Part shown: positions 13,344 through 20,676 of the stretch, one piece after another
Layout: every line of letters begins with the position of its first letter
Position numbering within the stretch: the first letter of the stretch is position 1
Origin: an uncultured Propionibacteriaceae bacterium
GTDB lineage: Bacteria > Actinomycetota > Actinomycetes > Propionibacteriales > Propionibacteriaceae
Assembly: GCA_937965785.1 (NCBI GenBank)
Contig: CALCKT010000031.1
Coordinates: 1-26,412 of the forward strand
Reading direction: 5' to 3'
DNA length: 26,412 nucleotides
Position numbers and translations under genes: made by a program
Notes under the pieces: model-generated
Databases searched by the model: none
Told to the model about the DNA's origin: nothing
Seen by the model: the letters and a program-made list of their open reading frames with translations, nothing else

Positions 13344-16046
13344 ATGACAGAGGTTCGAACGTCGTCGCCGTGGCGGCGCTGCATCGCGGTGCTGACCGCT
13401 CTCGTGGTGGCCGTGTTGGGCATCCCAACACACGACACGCCTGCGCGTGCCGAGGAGAACAGCGCCATCAAATTCGATCCGGTGACATTGACCCATGTCA
13501 CTGAGACCGGGGAACCCGTGCCGCCTCCCGGGCGGCAGCTTATCCGGGGGAATTTCTTCTTCCTGGACGTCTCCTTCGACGCGACGGCCGCCAATCCCAA
13601 GCCGGGGGACACATTCTCCATTTCCATGCCCGAACCATTCGTGAACCGCGACGCGGGGAACTCCCAGCGGGAAGTCATCAAACCCCTCATGGTGGGCGCG
13701 ACCCAGGTCGGTGACTGCAACATCAAGGCCAGCCTGATCACCTGCACCCTGAATGAGGCGGTGCGGGGGCGCACCGACATCCGGGGGACGCTGCGGGCCC
13801 AGCTGGTGGCAGGCGGGGTCACGTCCAGGACCAGCAGCACCTTCGTCATCAACGGACAGGACCACGTGCTCCAGCACCCCTGGGGTGAGGACATCGTCGC
13901 GCCCGGGATCGTGCCGTTCACCCCGGGCACTAGGGCGGTCAAGGGGGCCATCGGGGTCGGGTCCGGATCGAAGGCCATCAACTGGCGCGTCATCTTCGGG
14001 GGCACCTGGCTGAAGAACAACTATCCCAACGGCGGGCCCATCACCATCAAGGACACCATCAGCGCGGGCATGGAGGTGCCGGACCCCTCCACGGTCCAGC
14101 TCGTCGAGGTGTACGGCGATCCCGTCACCGGTAAGGCCACCGACCGCGTCGTCGCGAAGGGGGACGGCACCGGCGAACTGGACGGCTTCAAGGTGACCCC
14201 CAGCTTCGAGGGACGGACCGTCACCTTCAAGGTCGAGGGACCGCTTTCCCCGGAGAAGGATTACCGGGTGGAATTGACCACCCCCTTCACGGGCGGCGAA
14301 ACGGTGACTCCCGGATTCCAGTACACCAATGCCGCGACCTTCGTTGAGGCGGGCCACACCACTCCCACTGCTGTTCGCAGCTATTTTGAGTCCTTCAAGG
14401 CGATCGTCACCTACAAGCAAGGTTTCGGTGGTTTCGAAGTGAGCAAGAACATCCAGGGTGAAGTGATCCCGCCGCGGGGCCAGAAGTTCGACGTCACCGT
14501 CAACTACACCCTGCCCGCAGGCACCACGGCAGCGGATTATCCCGACTGGAAGGCGCCTGAAAATCCGACGAAACTGACCGTGACGGTCGGGAGCACCACG
14601 CCGTACATGCCGACCTTCCCCAAGGGAACGGTGGTCACCCTCAGCGAGGACACGGGTTCTGCCGATCCTGCGTCCCCCGGGATCACCTGGGGTGCCCCGG
14701 TGTTCTCGTCGACCAACAACAAGGTGAGCATCAACGGCGACAAGACCCAGGCCACCTTCACCGTCGAGGACCAGGTGACCCTTCCCGTCTCACTGATGAA
14801 CACCACCAAGGCCTCCCCAAGTGGAGCCTTTGCGATTTCCAAGGTTGTTGTTGATGGTGGTTCTGATGGCACCGATAGCTTCGGCATTGAGTACAAGTGT
14901 TCCGCTGCGGGCGAGAATGATGAGGGAGCTGTTGCCGCCACGGGCACCGTCGCGGTGACCGCGGGTGTGGACAAGGTCGTTGGTAGGTTCCCGGTTGGGA
15001 CCACTTGTGAGGTGGTCTCCGAGGTGCCTGCCCCGCGTGATGGTTACTCGTTGAGTGTTGACAAGGGTCAGGCTGTGACTGTTGTCAAGGACGACACCGT
15101 CAAGGTGAATGTGACCAACACCTATACGAAGGATCTTGGTGTCTTTGCGATTTCCAAGGTTGTTGTTGATGGTGGTTCTGTTGGGGCTGACTCGTTCAGT
15201 GTTGGTTACAAGTGTTCTGCTGCTGGTGAGGGTGGTGTTGCTGCCGAGGGTGTAGTGGATGTGACTGCTGGTGTTGAGAAGGTTGTGGGTAGGTTCCCTG
15301 CCGGGACCACTTGTGAGGTGGTTTCTGAGGATGAGGGTGCTGCTGCTCGGGCTGGTTACTCGTTGAGTGTTGACAAGGGTCAGGCTGTGACTGTTGTCAA
15401 GGACGACACCGTCAAGGTGAATGTGACCAACACCTATACGAAGGATCTTGGTGTCTTTGCGATTTCCAAGGTTGTTGTTGATGGTGGTTCTGATGGCACC
15501 GATAGCTTCGGCATTGAGTACAAGTGTTCCGCTGCGGGCGAGAATGATGAGGGAGCTGTTGCCGCCACGGGCACCGTCGCGGTGACCGCGGGTGTGGACA
15601 AGGTCGTTGGTAGGTTCCCGGTTGGGACCACTTGTGAGGTGGTCTCCGAGGTGCCTGCCCCGCGTGATGGTTACTCGTTGAGTGTTGACAAGGGTCAGGC
15701 TGTGACTGTTGTCAAGGACGACACCGTCAAGGTGAATGTGACCAACACCTACACGAAGGATTCCGCCCCGAGTCCTGGGCCCTCCGCCTCGCCGTCGGCC
15801 GCTCCGAGCGTCACGCCGTCGTCGCAGCCGTCCGGTGTTCCGAGCGTCTCGCCGTCGTCGCAGCCGTCCGGTGTCCCGAGTGTCTCGCCGTCGCCGAGCG
15901 TTGACCCGAGCGGCTCGCCTGCCCCGACCCCGTCGGGTGCCCCCACCGTCACGGTGAGCCCGACCGCTCCCGGTGCTCCGACGCCGACGGGTCGGGAAAC
16001 GAGGAGACCGCCCGTGAAGCCCGGCCTGCCGAGGACCGGCAGCTGA
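13344..16046 (+). CDS. Secreted adhesin-like surface protein with three DUF5979-like repeats and terminal LPRTG
   Basis: A 900-residue exported protein. The signal peptide spans residues 1-36 (WRRC, hydrophobic core, PARA|EE). Residues about 37-365 form an adhesive head resembling the N2-N3 Ig-like pair of Cna/Sdr proteins, with a conserved Cys pair (GDC...ITC). Next come one diverged DUF5979-like domain (about 370-490), three ~104-residue repeats starting at 496, 601 and 705 (each with two Cys, YKC and TTC), and a Ser/Pro wall-spanning region containing a 12-residue tandem repeat. It ends KPGLPRTGS: LPRTG is at 895-899 with one residue after it, and no membrane helix or basic tail follows. 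A strong terminator 16 bases later rules out a missing tail. ATG 13344 has a strong SD (AGGAGGGG). The ligand is unknown. Confidence 0.88.
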   Translation: MTEVRTSSPWRRCIAVLTALVVAVLGIPTHDTPARAEENSAIKFDPVTLTHVTETGEPVPPPGRQLIRGNFFFLDVSFDATAANPKPGDTFSISMPEPFVNRDAGNSQREVIKPLMVGATQVGDCNIKASLITCTLNEAVRGRTDIRGTLRAQLVAGGVTSRTSSTFVINGQDHVLQHPWGEDIVAPGIVPFTPGTRAVKGAIGVGSGSKAINWRVIFGGTWLKNNYPNGGPITIKDTISAGMEVPDPSTVQLVEVYGDPVTGKATDRVVAKGDGTGELDGFKVTPSFEGRTVTFKVEGPLSPEKDYRVELTTPFTGGETVTPGFQYTNAATFVEAGHTTPTAVRSYFESFKAIVTYKQGFGGFEVSKNIQGEVIPPRGQKFDVTVNYTLPAGTTAADYPDWKAPENPTKLTVTVGSTTPYMPTFPKGTVVTLSEDTGSADPASPGITWGAPVFSSTNNKVSINGDKTQATFTVEDQVTLPVSLMNTTKASPSGAFAISKVVVDGGSDGTDSFGIEYKCSAAGENDEGAVAATGTVAVTAGVDKVVGRFPVGTTCEVVSEVPAPRDGYSLSVDKGQAVTVVKDDTVKVNVTNTYTKDLGVFAISKVVVDGGSVGADSFSVGYKCSAAGEGGVAAEGVVDVTAGVEKVVGRFPAGTTCEVVSEDEGAAARAGYSLSVDKGQAVTVVKDDTVKVNVTNTYTKDLGVFAISKVVVDGGSDGTDSFGIEYKCSAAGENDEGAVAATGTVAVTAGVDKVVGRFPVGTTCEVVSEVPAPRDGYSLSVDKGQAVTVVKDDTVKVNVTNTYTKDSAPSPGPSASPSAAPSVTPSSQPSGVPSVSPSSQPSGVPSVSPSPSVDPSGSPAPTPSGAPTVTVSPTAPGAPTPTGRETRRPPVKPGLPRTGS
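14829..15762 (+). repeat. Three in-frame ~312-bp repeats in the adhesin gene
   Basis: Copies are 14829-15143, 15144-15455 and 15456-15762. Copies 1 and 3 differ by a single base (TAT/TAC in NTYTKD); copy 2 is diverged in its first two thirds but identical in its last ~100 bases. Codons favour GTT, GGT and GAT, unlike the GTC/GGC-rich remainder of the gene. Confidence 0.92.
15804..15900 (+). repeat. 36-bp tandem repeat in the Ser/Pro region
   Basis: Two full copies (15804-15839, 15840-15875) and a partial third encode PSVTPSSQPSGV, PSVSPSSQPSGV and PSVSPSPS. Variation in copy number would change the length of the wall-spanning stalk. Confidence 0.8.
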
Positions 16047-16061
16047 CCGAGCGATCCGGTA

Positions 16062-16099
16062 AACGGCCGGGCCGGGGAAGAACTCCCGGCCCGGCCGTT
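16062..16099 (+). terminator. Strong terminator of the first adhesin gene
   Basis: AACGGCCGGGCCGGG (16062-16076) pairs perfectly with CCCGGCCCGGCCGTT (16085-16099): a 15-bp stem and 8-base loop, followed by ATCATTTCC. It starts 16 bases after the stop codon. Confidence 0.85.
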
Positions 16100-16233
16100 A
16101 TCATTTCCTTGCTGCCGCGTGAACCCGACTGGAGAAGTTGCTGTCCATCCGTTCGACATGCTCGTTCTCTGAACGCGGCGCCAAGAAGTGACATGATCCT
16201 GATAACAGGTTTCCGCGACGGAGAGAGAATCCG

Positions 16234-17130
16234 ATGACGACTTGGCTCGAGAAGCTTCTTGCCCCCGACCTGCTCGAGGCATACCTTGAGCGCGGGTACG
16301 CGCTCAACTTCGGCTACGCCGTGTCCGCGGACTCGATCAACCCCGAGGATCCCGCGAAGGATCTCGTCGCTGCGCTCGACCTCGACGGGCCCGACGGTCC
16401 CCTGGCCGGAGCGGACGTCGTCCACACCCTGCGCTTCCCGCTGCTGCCCACCGACACCGTCTACCCCGCCATGGGCGGCACCACTGACGAGGAGCGCGCA
16501 GTCGCCAGGGGGGACTTCCTGGAGCTGCCGCCCTTCAACGGCGACGGCGTCGTCGCCCTGCCCAGCGACCCCCAGGCCGCGCGGCTCTACGTCGACCCGA
16601 CGATCCTGCGCGCGGGCGCTCAGATCCTGCGACGGGAATCCGGGGGAGCGCCCGCCGAGGTCGTCGCCACCTACCGGGGCCTGTTCATGGGGTGGAAGAA
16701 ACCCGACGGCACGAAAACCCCGCCCGGCAGCCCCGACCCGCTCAGCATGCAGGCCTTCCGCGTCAAGGAGGCCGATTCCTTCTCCCCGGGGCAGTTCAAC
16801 TTCTGCGACGACGGGTCGTTGCGCGACGTGATCGGGCTGCGCCGCGACGACAACGGCGCCCAGCGGCGCATCGTCATCGAACTCGACCGGATCGCCCAGG
16901 CCGGGGTGGTGAAGGTCCACGGAACCTGGGAGGGTATCCCGGTGCGCGCCATGCGCATCACCGAGGACGGTGAACGCTGGGAGATCATGTCCCTGGCGCA
17001 CGACGCCCACGCCGCGCAGGAACGCGGGATGCGACGCGTCGAGGCGGGGGTTTACAGCGCCCTGGTCGCCCCCCACGAGGCGTTGACGACCTTCACTCTG
17101 CTCTCCATGCCCTCCTGGCCCCAAGGCTGA
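16234..17130 (+). CDS. Hypothetical protein, cytoplasmic, between adhesin genes
   Basis: A 298-residue protein I do not recognise. It has no signal peptide and no membrane helix, so it is probably cytosolic. The composition is mixed alpha/beta with many Asp and Pro residues; notable phrases are TVYPAMGGTTDEERAVARGDF and FNFCDDGSLRDVIGLRRDDN. The SD GGAGAGAG (16220-16227) precedes ATG 16234. It lies in the same direction between two adhesin genes but is cut off from the first by the strong terminator at 16062-16099 and from the second by a hairpin (17149-17176) and a promoter (17271-17300), so it is probably its own transcript. Codon use is normal for the window. No function can be given. Confidence 0.75.
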   Translation: MTTWLEKLLAPDLLEAYLERGYALNFGYAVSADSINPEDPAKDLVAALDLDGPDGPLAGADVVHTLRFPLLPTDTVYPAMGGTTDEERAVARGDFLELPPFNGDGVVALPSDPQAARLYVDPTILRAGAQILRRESGGAPAEVVATYRGLFMGWKKPDGTKTPPGSPDPLSMQAFRVKEADSFSPGQFNFCDDGSLRDVIGLRRDDNGAQRRIVIELDRIAQAGVVKVHGTWEGIPVRAMRITEDGERWEIMSLAHDAHAAQERGMRRVEAGVYSALVAPHEALTTFTLLSMPSWPQG

Positions 17131-17148
17131 GACCCCACCCATGAACCG

Positions 17149-17176
17149 GACCGGTCCCCTCGCGGGGAGATCGGTC
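17149..17176 (+). terminator. Hairpin after the hypothetical gene
   Basis: GACCG (17149-17153) and CCCC (17156-17159) pair with GGGG (17164-17167) and CGGTC (17172-17176) around a TCGC tetraloop, 18 bases after the stop. It is a compact stem without a T-run. Confidence 0.5.
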
Positions 17177-17270
17177 CCCGAGGTGCGCTCCGAAACCGGC
17201 ATGAGTGATGAAAGATAACTGCCTCGCGGTGTCCGCGTGGCGGAAGGGAAATCACCTCTGAGCAGGCAAA

Positions 17271-17300
17271 TTGGCTGAAAGGTCGACGACTACATATACT
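17271..17300 (+). promoter_or_regulatory. Promoter of the second adhesin gene
   Basis: TTGGCT (17271-17276) and TATACT (17295-17300) are 18 bases apart. The start would be near 17307, giving an RNA leader of about 77 bases with a stem CCGGGAG/CTCCCGG (17336-17359) just before the SD AGAGG (17374-17378). Confidence 0.6.
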
Positions 17301-17383
17301 TTCGTCGGCGATTCGTCCTTCAACGACTCGCCAAACCGGGAGGAGGTCGTTTCTCCCGGCCATGCCGTCAGTAAGAGGTACCA

Positions 17384-19063
17384 ATGAATCACCCGCGTTC
17401 GCTTCTGCGACGGGCGGTCAGCGCAGCCGCAGCCCTCGTGGTCGCATCCGCAGCGCTGTTCAACGTCGGAAGTTCCCCTGCCCATGCCGACCAGAACACC
17501 GACATCAAGTTCGGGCCGGTCACCCTCACCCATGTCACCGACAAGGGTGAGGCGATCCCCGCTCCTGGCCGCCAGCTCTACAAAGGCGACTGGTTCTACC
17601 TGAACGTCGACTTCGATGCCACCAAGGCCAACCCCAAGCCGGGCCAGTCCTTCACCATCGACCTACCCGAACCCTTCATCAACCGGGATGGTGGAAACTC
17701 CCGCGGTGAGGTGGTCAAACCCCTCGAGTACACCGACTCGAAGGGCACCACCGTCAAGGCCGGCGAGTGCAAGGTGGACAGGAGCCGGATCACCTGTACC
17801 TTCGGCGATGCCATAGCGGGCAAACTCGACGTCGCGGGCAAGGTCCAGGCCCAGCTGCTGGCCCTGGGCACCACCGACAAGACCTCCAGCGCCATCACCA
17901 TCAACGGCAAGGAATACACCGTCGCGCATCCCTGGAATGAGGACATCACCCTCCGTCCGGCGGTGCAGTTCAAACCCAGCACCCAGTTCGTCAAGGGCGC
18001 CAAGGGTGTGGGCACCAACAGCACCTGGATCAACTGGCGTGTCCTGCTGGGCGGTTCCTGGCTCAAGGCCAACTACCCGAACGGCGGCCCGGTCACAGCC
18101 ACCGACGTCATTCAGGACGGTCTGGAGGTTCCCGACCCCTCCAGCATCAACTTGGTCGAGGTCCAGGGCGGCCCGAACGGCGCCGGCGAGACCGAACGCG
18201 TCGTCGCCACCGCCGACGGGAAGGTCAAGCGGGACGGCTACGGCATCCAGGCCTCCTTCGAGGGCAAAACCGTCACCTTCAAGGTGACCGGCCCCCTCTC
18301 CACCGACAAGAACTACCGCATCGACTTCGACACCAAGTTCACCGGCGGCGGCAAGATCGTCCCCGGCCACGAATACCGCAACCAGGCGCACGCCGTGGAG
18401 GCGAACAAGGACACCAACGTGGCCACCCGCTCCTACTTCGAGTCGTTCAAGGCCACCATCTCCTACCGCCAGGGCTTCGGCGGTTTCCAGGTGACCAAGG
18501 CCAGCGCGGGTAGCGCAGTGCCCCCGGCCGGGCAGAAGTTCGACGTCACCGTCGCCTACAAGCTGCCGAACGGCAAGACCACTGCGGACTTCCCGGGTTG
18601 GGAGGCTCCCGCCAACCCGGCCAAGATGACGGTCACCGTCGGCCAGACCACCCCGTCGGTAACCTTCCCCGCGGGCACCGAGATCACCCTCACCGAGGAC
18701 GTCGCCACCGCCAACCCGGCCGCCGCCGGCATCACCTGGGGGGATCCGAAGTTCTCCTCCGAGGACAACCGGGTCACCATCAGCGGGGACGCCAGGACCG
18801 CGACCTTCACCGTCGTCGACCGGACCACCCTGCCCGTCCTGCTGACCAACAACGCCACCAAGACAGCCGGTGGGCCTTCGGCACCCCCGGCACCTCCGGC
18901 GCCCCCGGTGTCCCCGGGTCCCGGTCCCAAGACCCCCGACCCGACCGAGCTCGCTGATCCCGGGGCCTCTGATCCCGTCGATCCCTCCGAATCCGCGAAG
19001 GCTCCCAAAGCGGTGCCGACGCCCATGAAACCCGGACTGCCCAGAACCGGCCACGAAGGCTGA
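17384..19063 (+). CDS. Secreted adhesin-like surface protein with terminal LPRTG
   Basis: A 559-residue exported paralogue of the first adhesin. The signal peptide spans residues 1-35 (RSLLRR, hydrophobic core, AHA|DQ). The head (about 36-360) shares the sequence landmarks of that protein: IKFGPVTLTHVT, GRQLYKGDWF, a Cys pair (GEC...ITC), NWRVLLGGSWLKANYPNGG and RSYFESFKA. One DUF5979-like domain follows (about 365-485), then a Pro-rich spacer. It ends KPGLPRTGHEG, with LPRTG at 552-556 and three residues after it; there is again no hydrophobic helix or basic tail. It lacks the three long repeats of the first protein and so has a shorter stalk. ATG 17384 has the SD AGAGG 5 bases upstream. It is probably wall-bound or secreted; the ligand is unknown. 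Confidence 0.88.
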   Translation: MNHPRSLLRRAVSAAAALVVASAALFNVGSSPAHADQNTDIKFGPVTLTHVTDKGEAIPAPGRQLYKGDWFYLNVDFDATKANPKPGQSFTIDLPEPFINRDGGNSRGEVVKPLEYTDSKGTTVKAGECKVDRSRITCTFGDAIAGKLDVAGKVQAQLLALGTTDKTSSAITINGKEYTVAHPWNEDITLRPAVQFKPSTQFVKGAKGVGTNSTWINWRVLLGGSWLKANYPNGGPVTATDVIQDGLEVPDPSSINLVEVQGGPNGAGETERVVATADGKVKRDGYGIQASFEGKTVTFKVTGPLSTDKNYRIDFDTKFTGGGKIVPGHEYRNQAHAVEANKDTNVATRSYFESFKATISYRQGFGGFQVTKASAGSAVPPAGQKFDVTVAYKLPNGKTTADFPGWEAPANPAKMTVTVGQTTPSVTFPAGTEITLTEDVATANPAAAGITWGDPKFSSEDNRVTISGDARTATFTVVDRTTLPVLLTNNATKTAGGPSAPPAPPAPPVSPGPGPKTPDPTELADPGASDPVDPSESAKAPKAVPTPMKPGLPRTGHEG

Positions 19064-19079
19064 GTCCGGCAGGACGAAA

Positions 19080-19120
19080 GAGAGCCGGCGCCGGGAGAAC
19101 CTCCCCGGTCCCCGGCTCTC
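19080..19120 (+). terminator. Terminator of the second adhesin gene
   Basis: GAGAGCCGG (19080-19088) pairs with CCGGCTCTC (19112-19120), with an inner CCGGG/CCCGG stem. It starts 16 bases after the stop. Confidence 0.7.
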
Positions 19121-19167
19121 GCGAAGAGGCCTGTCCCGTTTCCCCTCTCGTGGACAGGCCTCTTCGC
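19121..19167. terminator. Second, back-to-back hairpin
   Basis: GCGAAGAGGCCTGTCC (19121-19136) pairs perfectly with GGACAGGCCTCTTCGC (19152-19167): a 16-bp stem with a 15-base loop, starting on the base after the first hairpin ends. It may be a backup terminator. Confidence 0.65.
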
Positions 19168-19441
19168 ACGGAAACGAATCCCGTGAGCGTGCACGAGGTG
19201 CCGCCGCAGTCCGGATCCCAAAGCGGCTCCCGAGAAGCGGGAAGAGGATGTCCAGCCGGGATCCGGGTGGGGAAGGAGCCGCGCCCACCTCCGCTTCCTT
19301 GAATCTCGCGAGGGGCCAGTGCGCAGGTTCTTCGCGGGGACTACCCGAAAACCGTCTTAAGAGTTATCGTCAGTCATGCGGTGCTCATCGTCGCCAGGAA
19401 CCTTCGTGGACTCTCCGGCGTTGAAATACCCGGGAGGGGAA

Positions 19442-20590
19442 ATGCAGCTTGATCGTTCGCGCACATCGCGGTGGCGTGTCGCAACCACGGTTTTTGGCGT
19501 AATCGCGACGCTGGCCGCCTTCCTCGTCGCCGGGGCGACTCCTGCGCAGGCGAGGATCAACTCCGACATCGTCTTCACCGACGCCGTCCTCAAGCACGTG
19601 GACCAGTCGGGAAATCCCGTCGCCGATCGCCAGGAGGTCTGGCAGGGCGACCACCTGGAGTTCGGCGTCAACTTCGACGGAACCAACGCCCGGGTGGCGT
19701 TCGGCGATGAGTTCACGATCGAGCTTCCCGGTTTCCTCAGGCTCCAGGACACCGCCGCCCTTAGACCGATGACCACCGCCGACGGAACCAGAGCCGGCGA
19801 GTGCTCCCTCAACAACACGGGAACGAACTCAACCGTCAGCTGCGTGTTCAAGGAAGCGGTCCGCAGGAAGAAGGAGGTCAAGGGGTCCATCCGCGTCACC
19901 CTTCAGGTCGCCGACACCACCGACACCGCGGTCGCCGGGGTCGGGTTCAACGGCAGGACCCAGGCCGTCCCCCTGCCCTACAACAAGTCCGTCTCCATCA
20001 AACCCACCGCCCCGTGGCAGCCCGCGAGCAAACCGGGCGGCCAGGCCGAACAGCTCACCTCCAACTCCAAAGGGGTCAACTGGGATGTCACGGTCCCCGG
20101 CTCCTGGCTGAACACGAACTACCCGTCCGGGTCCCGGGTCGTCATGAAGAACACCGTCACCTTGGGAACGTTCTCCCGCGACTCCGCCGACTGGGCCTAC
20201 AGCCGCGTGATCGAGGAGTGCGCCGATCCGCGGAACCCGAACGCCAGCCTCTCCCGTGTCGTCGCGGACGGCATTGGAAAGAGCGTCGACGGGTTCCGGC
20301 TGAAGGTCGACGTCTCCGGTCAGCAGGGCAGCGTCCTGACCATGAACGGCCCGTGGAGCAGCCGCTGCAACTATCACGTCAAACTGCGTTCCCTGTTCAA
20401 CGACAACCAGACCGTCGACAAGGCCGTCACCTACGTGAACACGACCTCCTTCGAGAACGTCGGCGAGACGGTGACCACCGAGAGCAGATACCAGGAAACC
20501 TTCACCGGCGTCGTCAGCTACCGCGAGACCGGGAAGGTCATGCTGCCCTCCGGCCCCGTCGAAACGCCCCTGGCTTCCGAGAGCGCATAG
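19442..20590 (+). CDS. Secreted adhesin-head protein without stalk or sorting motif
   Basis: A 382-residue exported protein, paralogous to the two adhesins upstream. The signal peptide spans residues 1-37 (RWRV, hydrophobic core, AQA|RI). The head keeps the shared landmarks: SDIVFTDAVLKHVD, a Cys pair (GEC...VSC), NWDVTVPGSWLNTNYPSGS, NYHVKLRSLF, and the closing SRYQETFTGVVSYRE where the others have SYFESFKA...SYRQ. It then stops within about 20 residues (MLPSGPVETPLASESA), with no DUF5979-like domain, spacer or LPxTG. It is either a freely secreted head or a truncated gene. I chose ATG 19442 because GGGAGGGG (19432-19439) precedes it and the signal peptide is then of normal length; an upstream ATG at 19376 has no SD. 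Confidence 0.82.
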   Translation: MQLDRSRTSRWRVATTVFGVIATLAAFLVAGATPAQARINSDIVFTDAVLKHVDQSGNPVADRQEVWQGDHLEFGVNFDGTNARVAFGDEFTIELPGFLRLQDTAALRPMTTADGTRAGECSLNNTGTNSTVSCVFKEAVRRKKEVKGSIRVTLQVADTTDTAVAGVGFNGRTQAVPLPYNKSVSIKPTAPWQPASKPGGQAEQLTSNSKGVNWDVTVPGSWLNTNYPSGSRVVMKNTVTLGTFSRDSADWAYSRVIEECADPRNPNASLSRVVADGIGKSVDGFRLKVDVSGQQGSVLTMNGPWSSRCNYHVKLRSLFNDNQTVDKAVTYVNTTSFENVGETVTTESRYQETFTGVVSYRETGKVMLPSGPVETPLASESA

Positions 20591-20676
20591 CCGCGACTTG
20601 CCCTTTGGTCTTTTGGTGCTTCCCGGATTGATCCTTGGGCTATTGTTCCCATGCGGAAGACGGGAGGCAGGAACAC

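Larger units (their letters stand above)
19064..19441. other. Intergenic region before the third adhesin gene
   Basis: These 378 bases hold the two terminator hairpins (19080-19167), then two interleaved inverted repeats: CCGGATCCC/GGGATCCGG (19211-19219, 19258-19266) and GCGGCTCC/GGAGCCGC (19223-19230, 19275-19282). A possible -10 (TTATCG) lies near 19363. No gene is seen. Confidence 0.6.

Noticed and set aside
16000..16110. Frameshift hiding a normal membrane anchor after LPRTG in the first adhesin
   Set aside because: A 15-bp terminator stem starts 16 bases after the stop, and no frame encodes a hydrophobic helix.
17362..17550. 62-residue ORF overlapping the start of the second adhesin
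   Set aside because: It is out of frame with the adhesin, lacks an SD and its codons follow the adhesin frame; likely a shadow ORF.
17663..19288. Long minus-strand ORF of 541 residues opposite the second adhesin
   Set aside because: It mirrors the high-GC codons of the adhesin, is Gly/Val-rich without any motif, and has no SD; similar antisense frames occur opposite topA and other genes.
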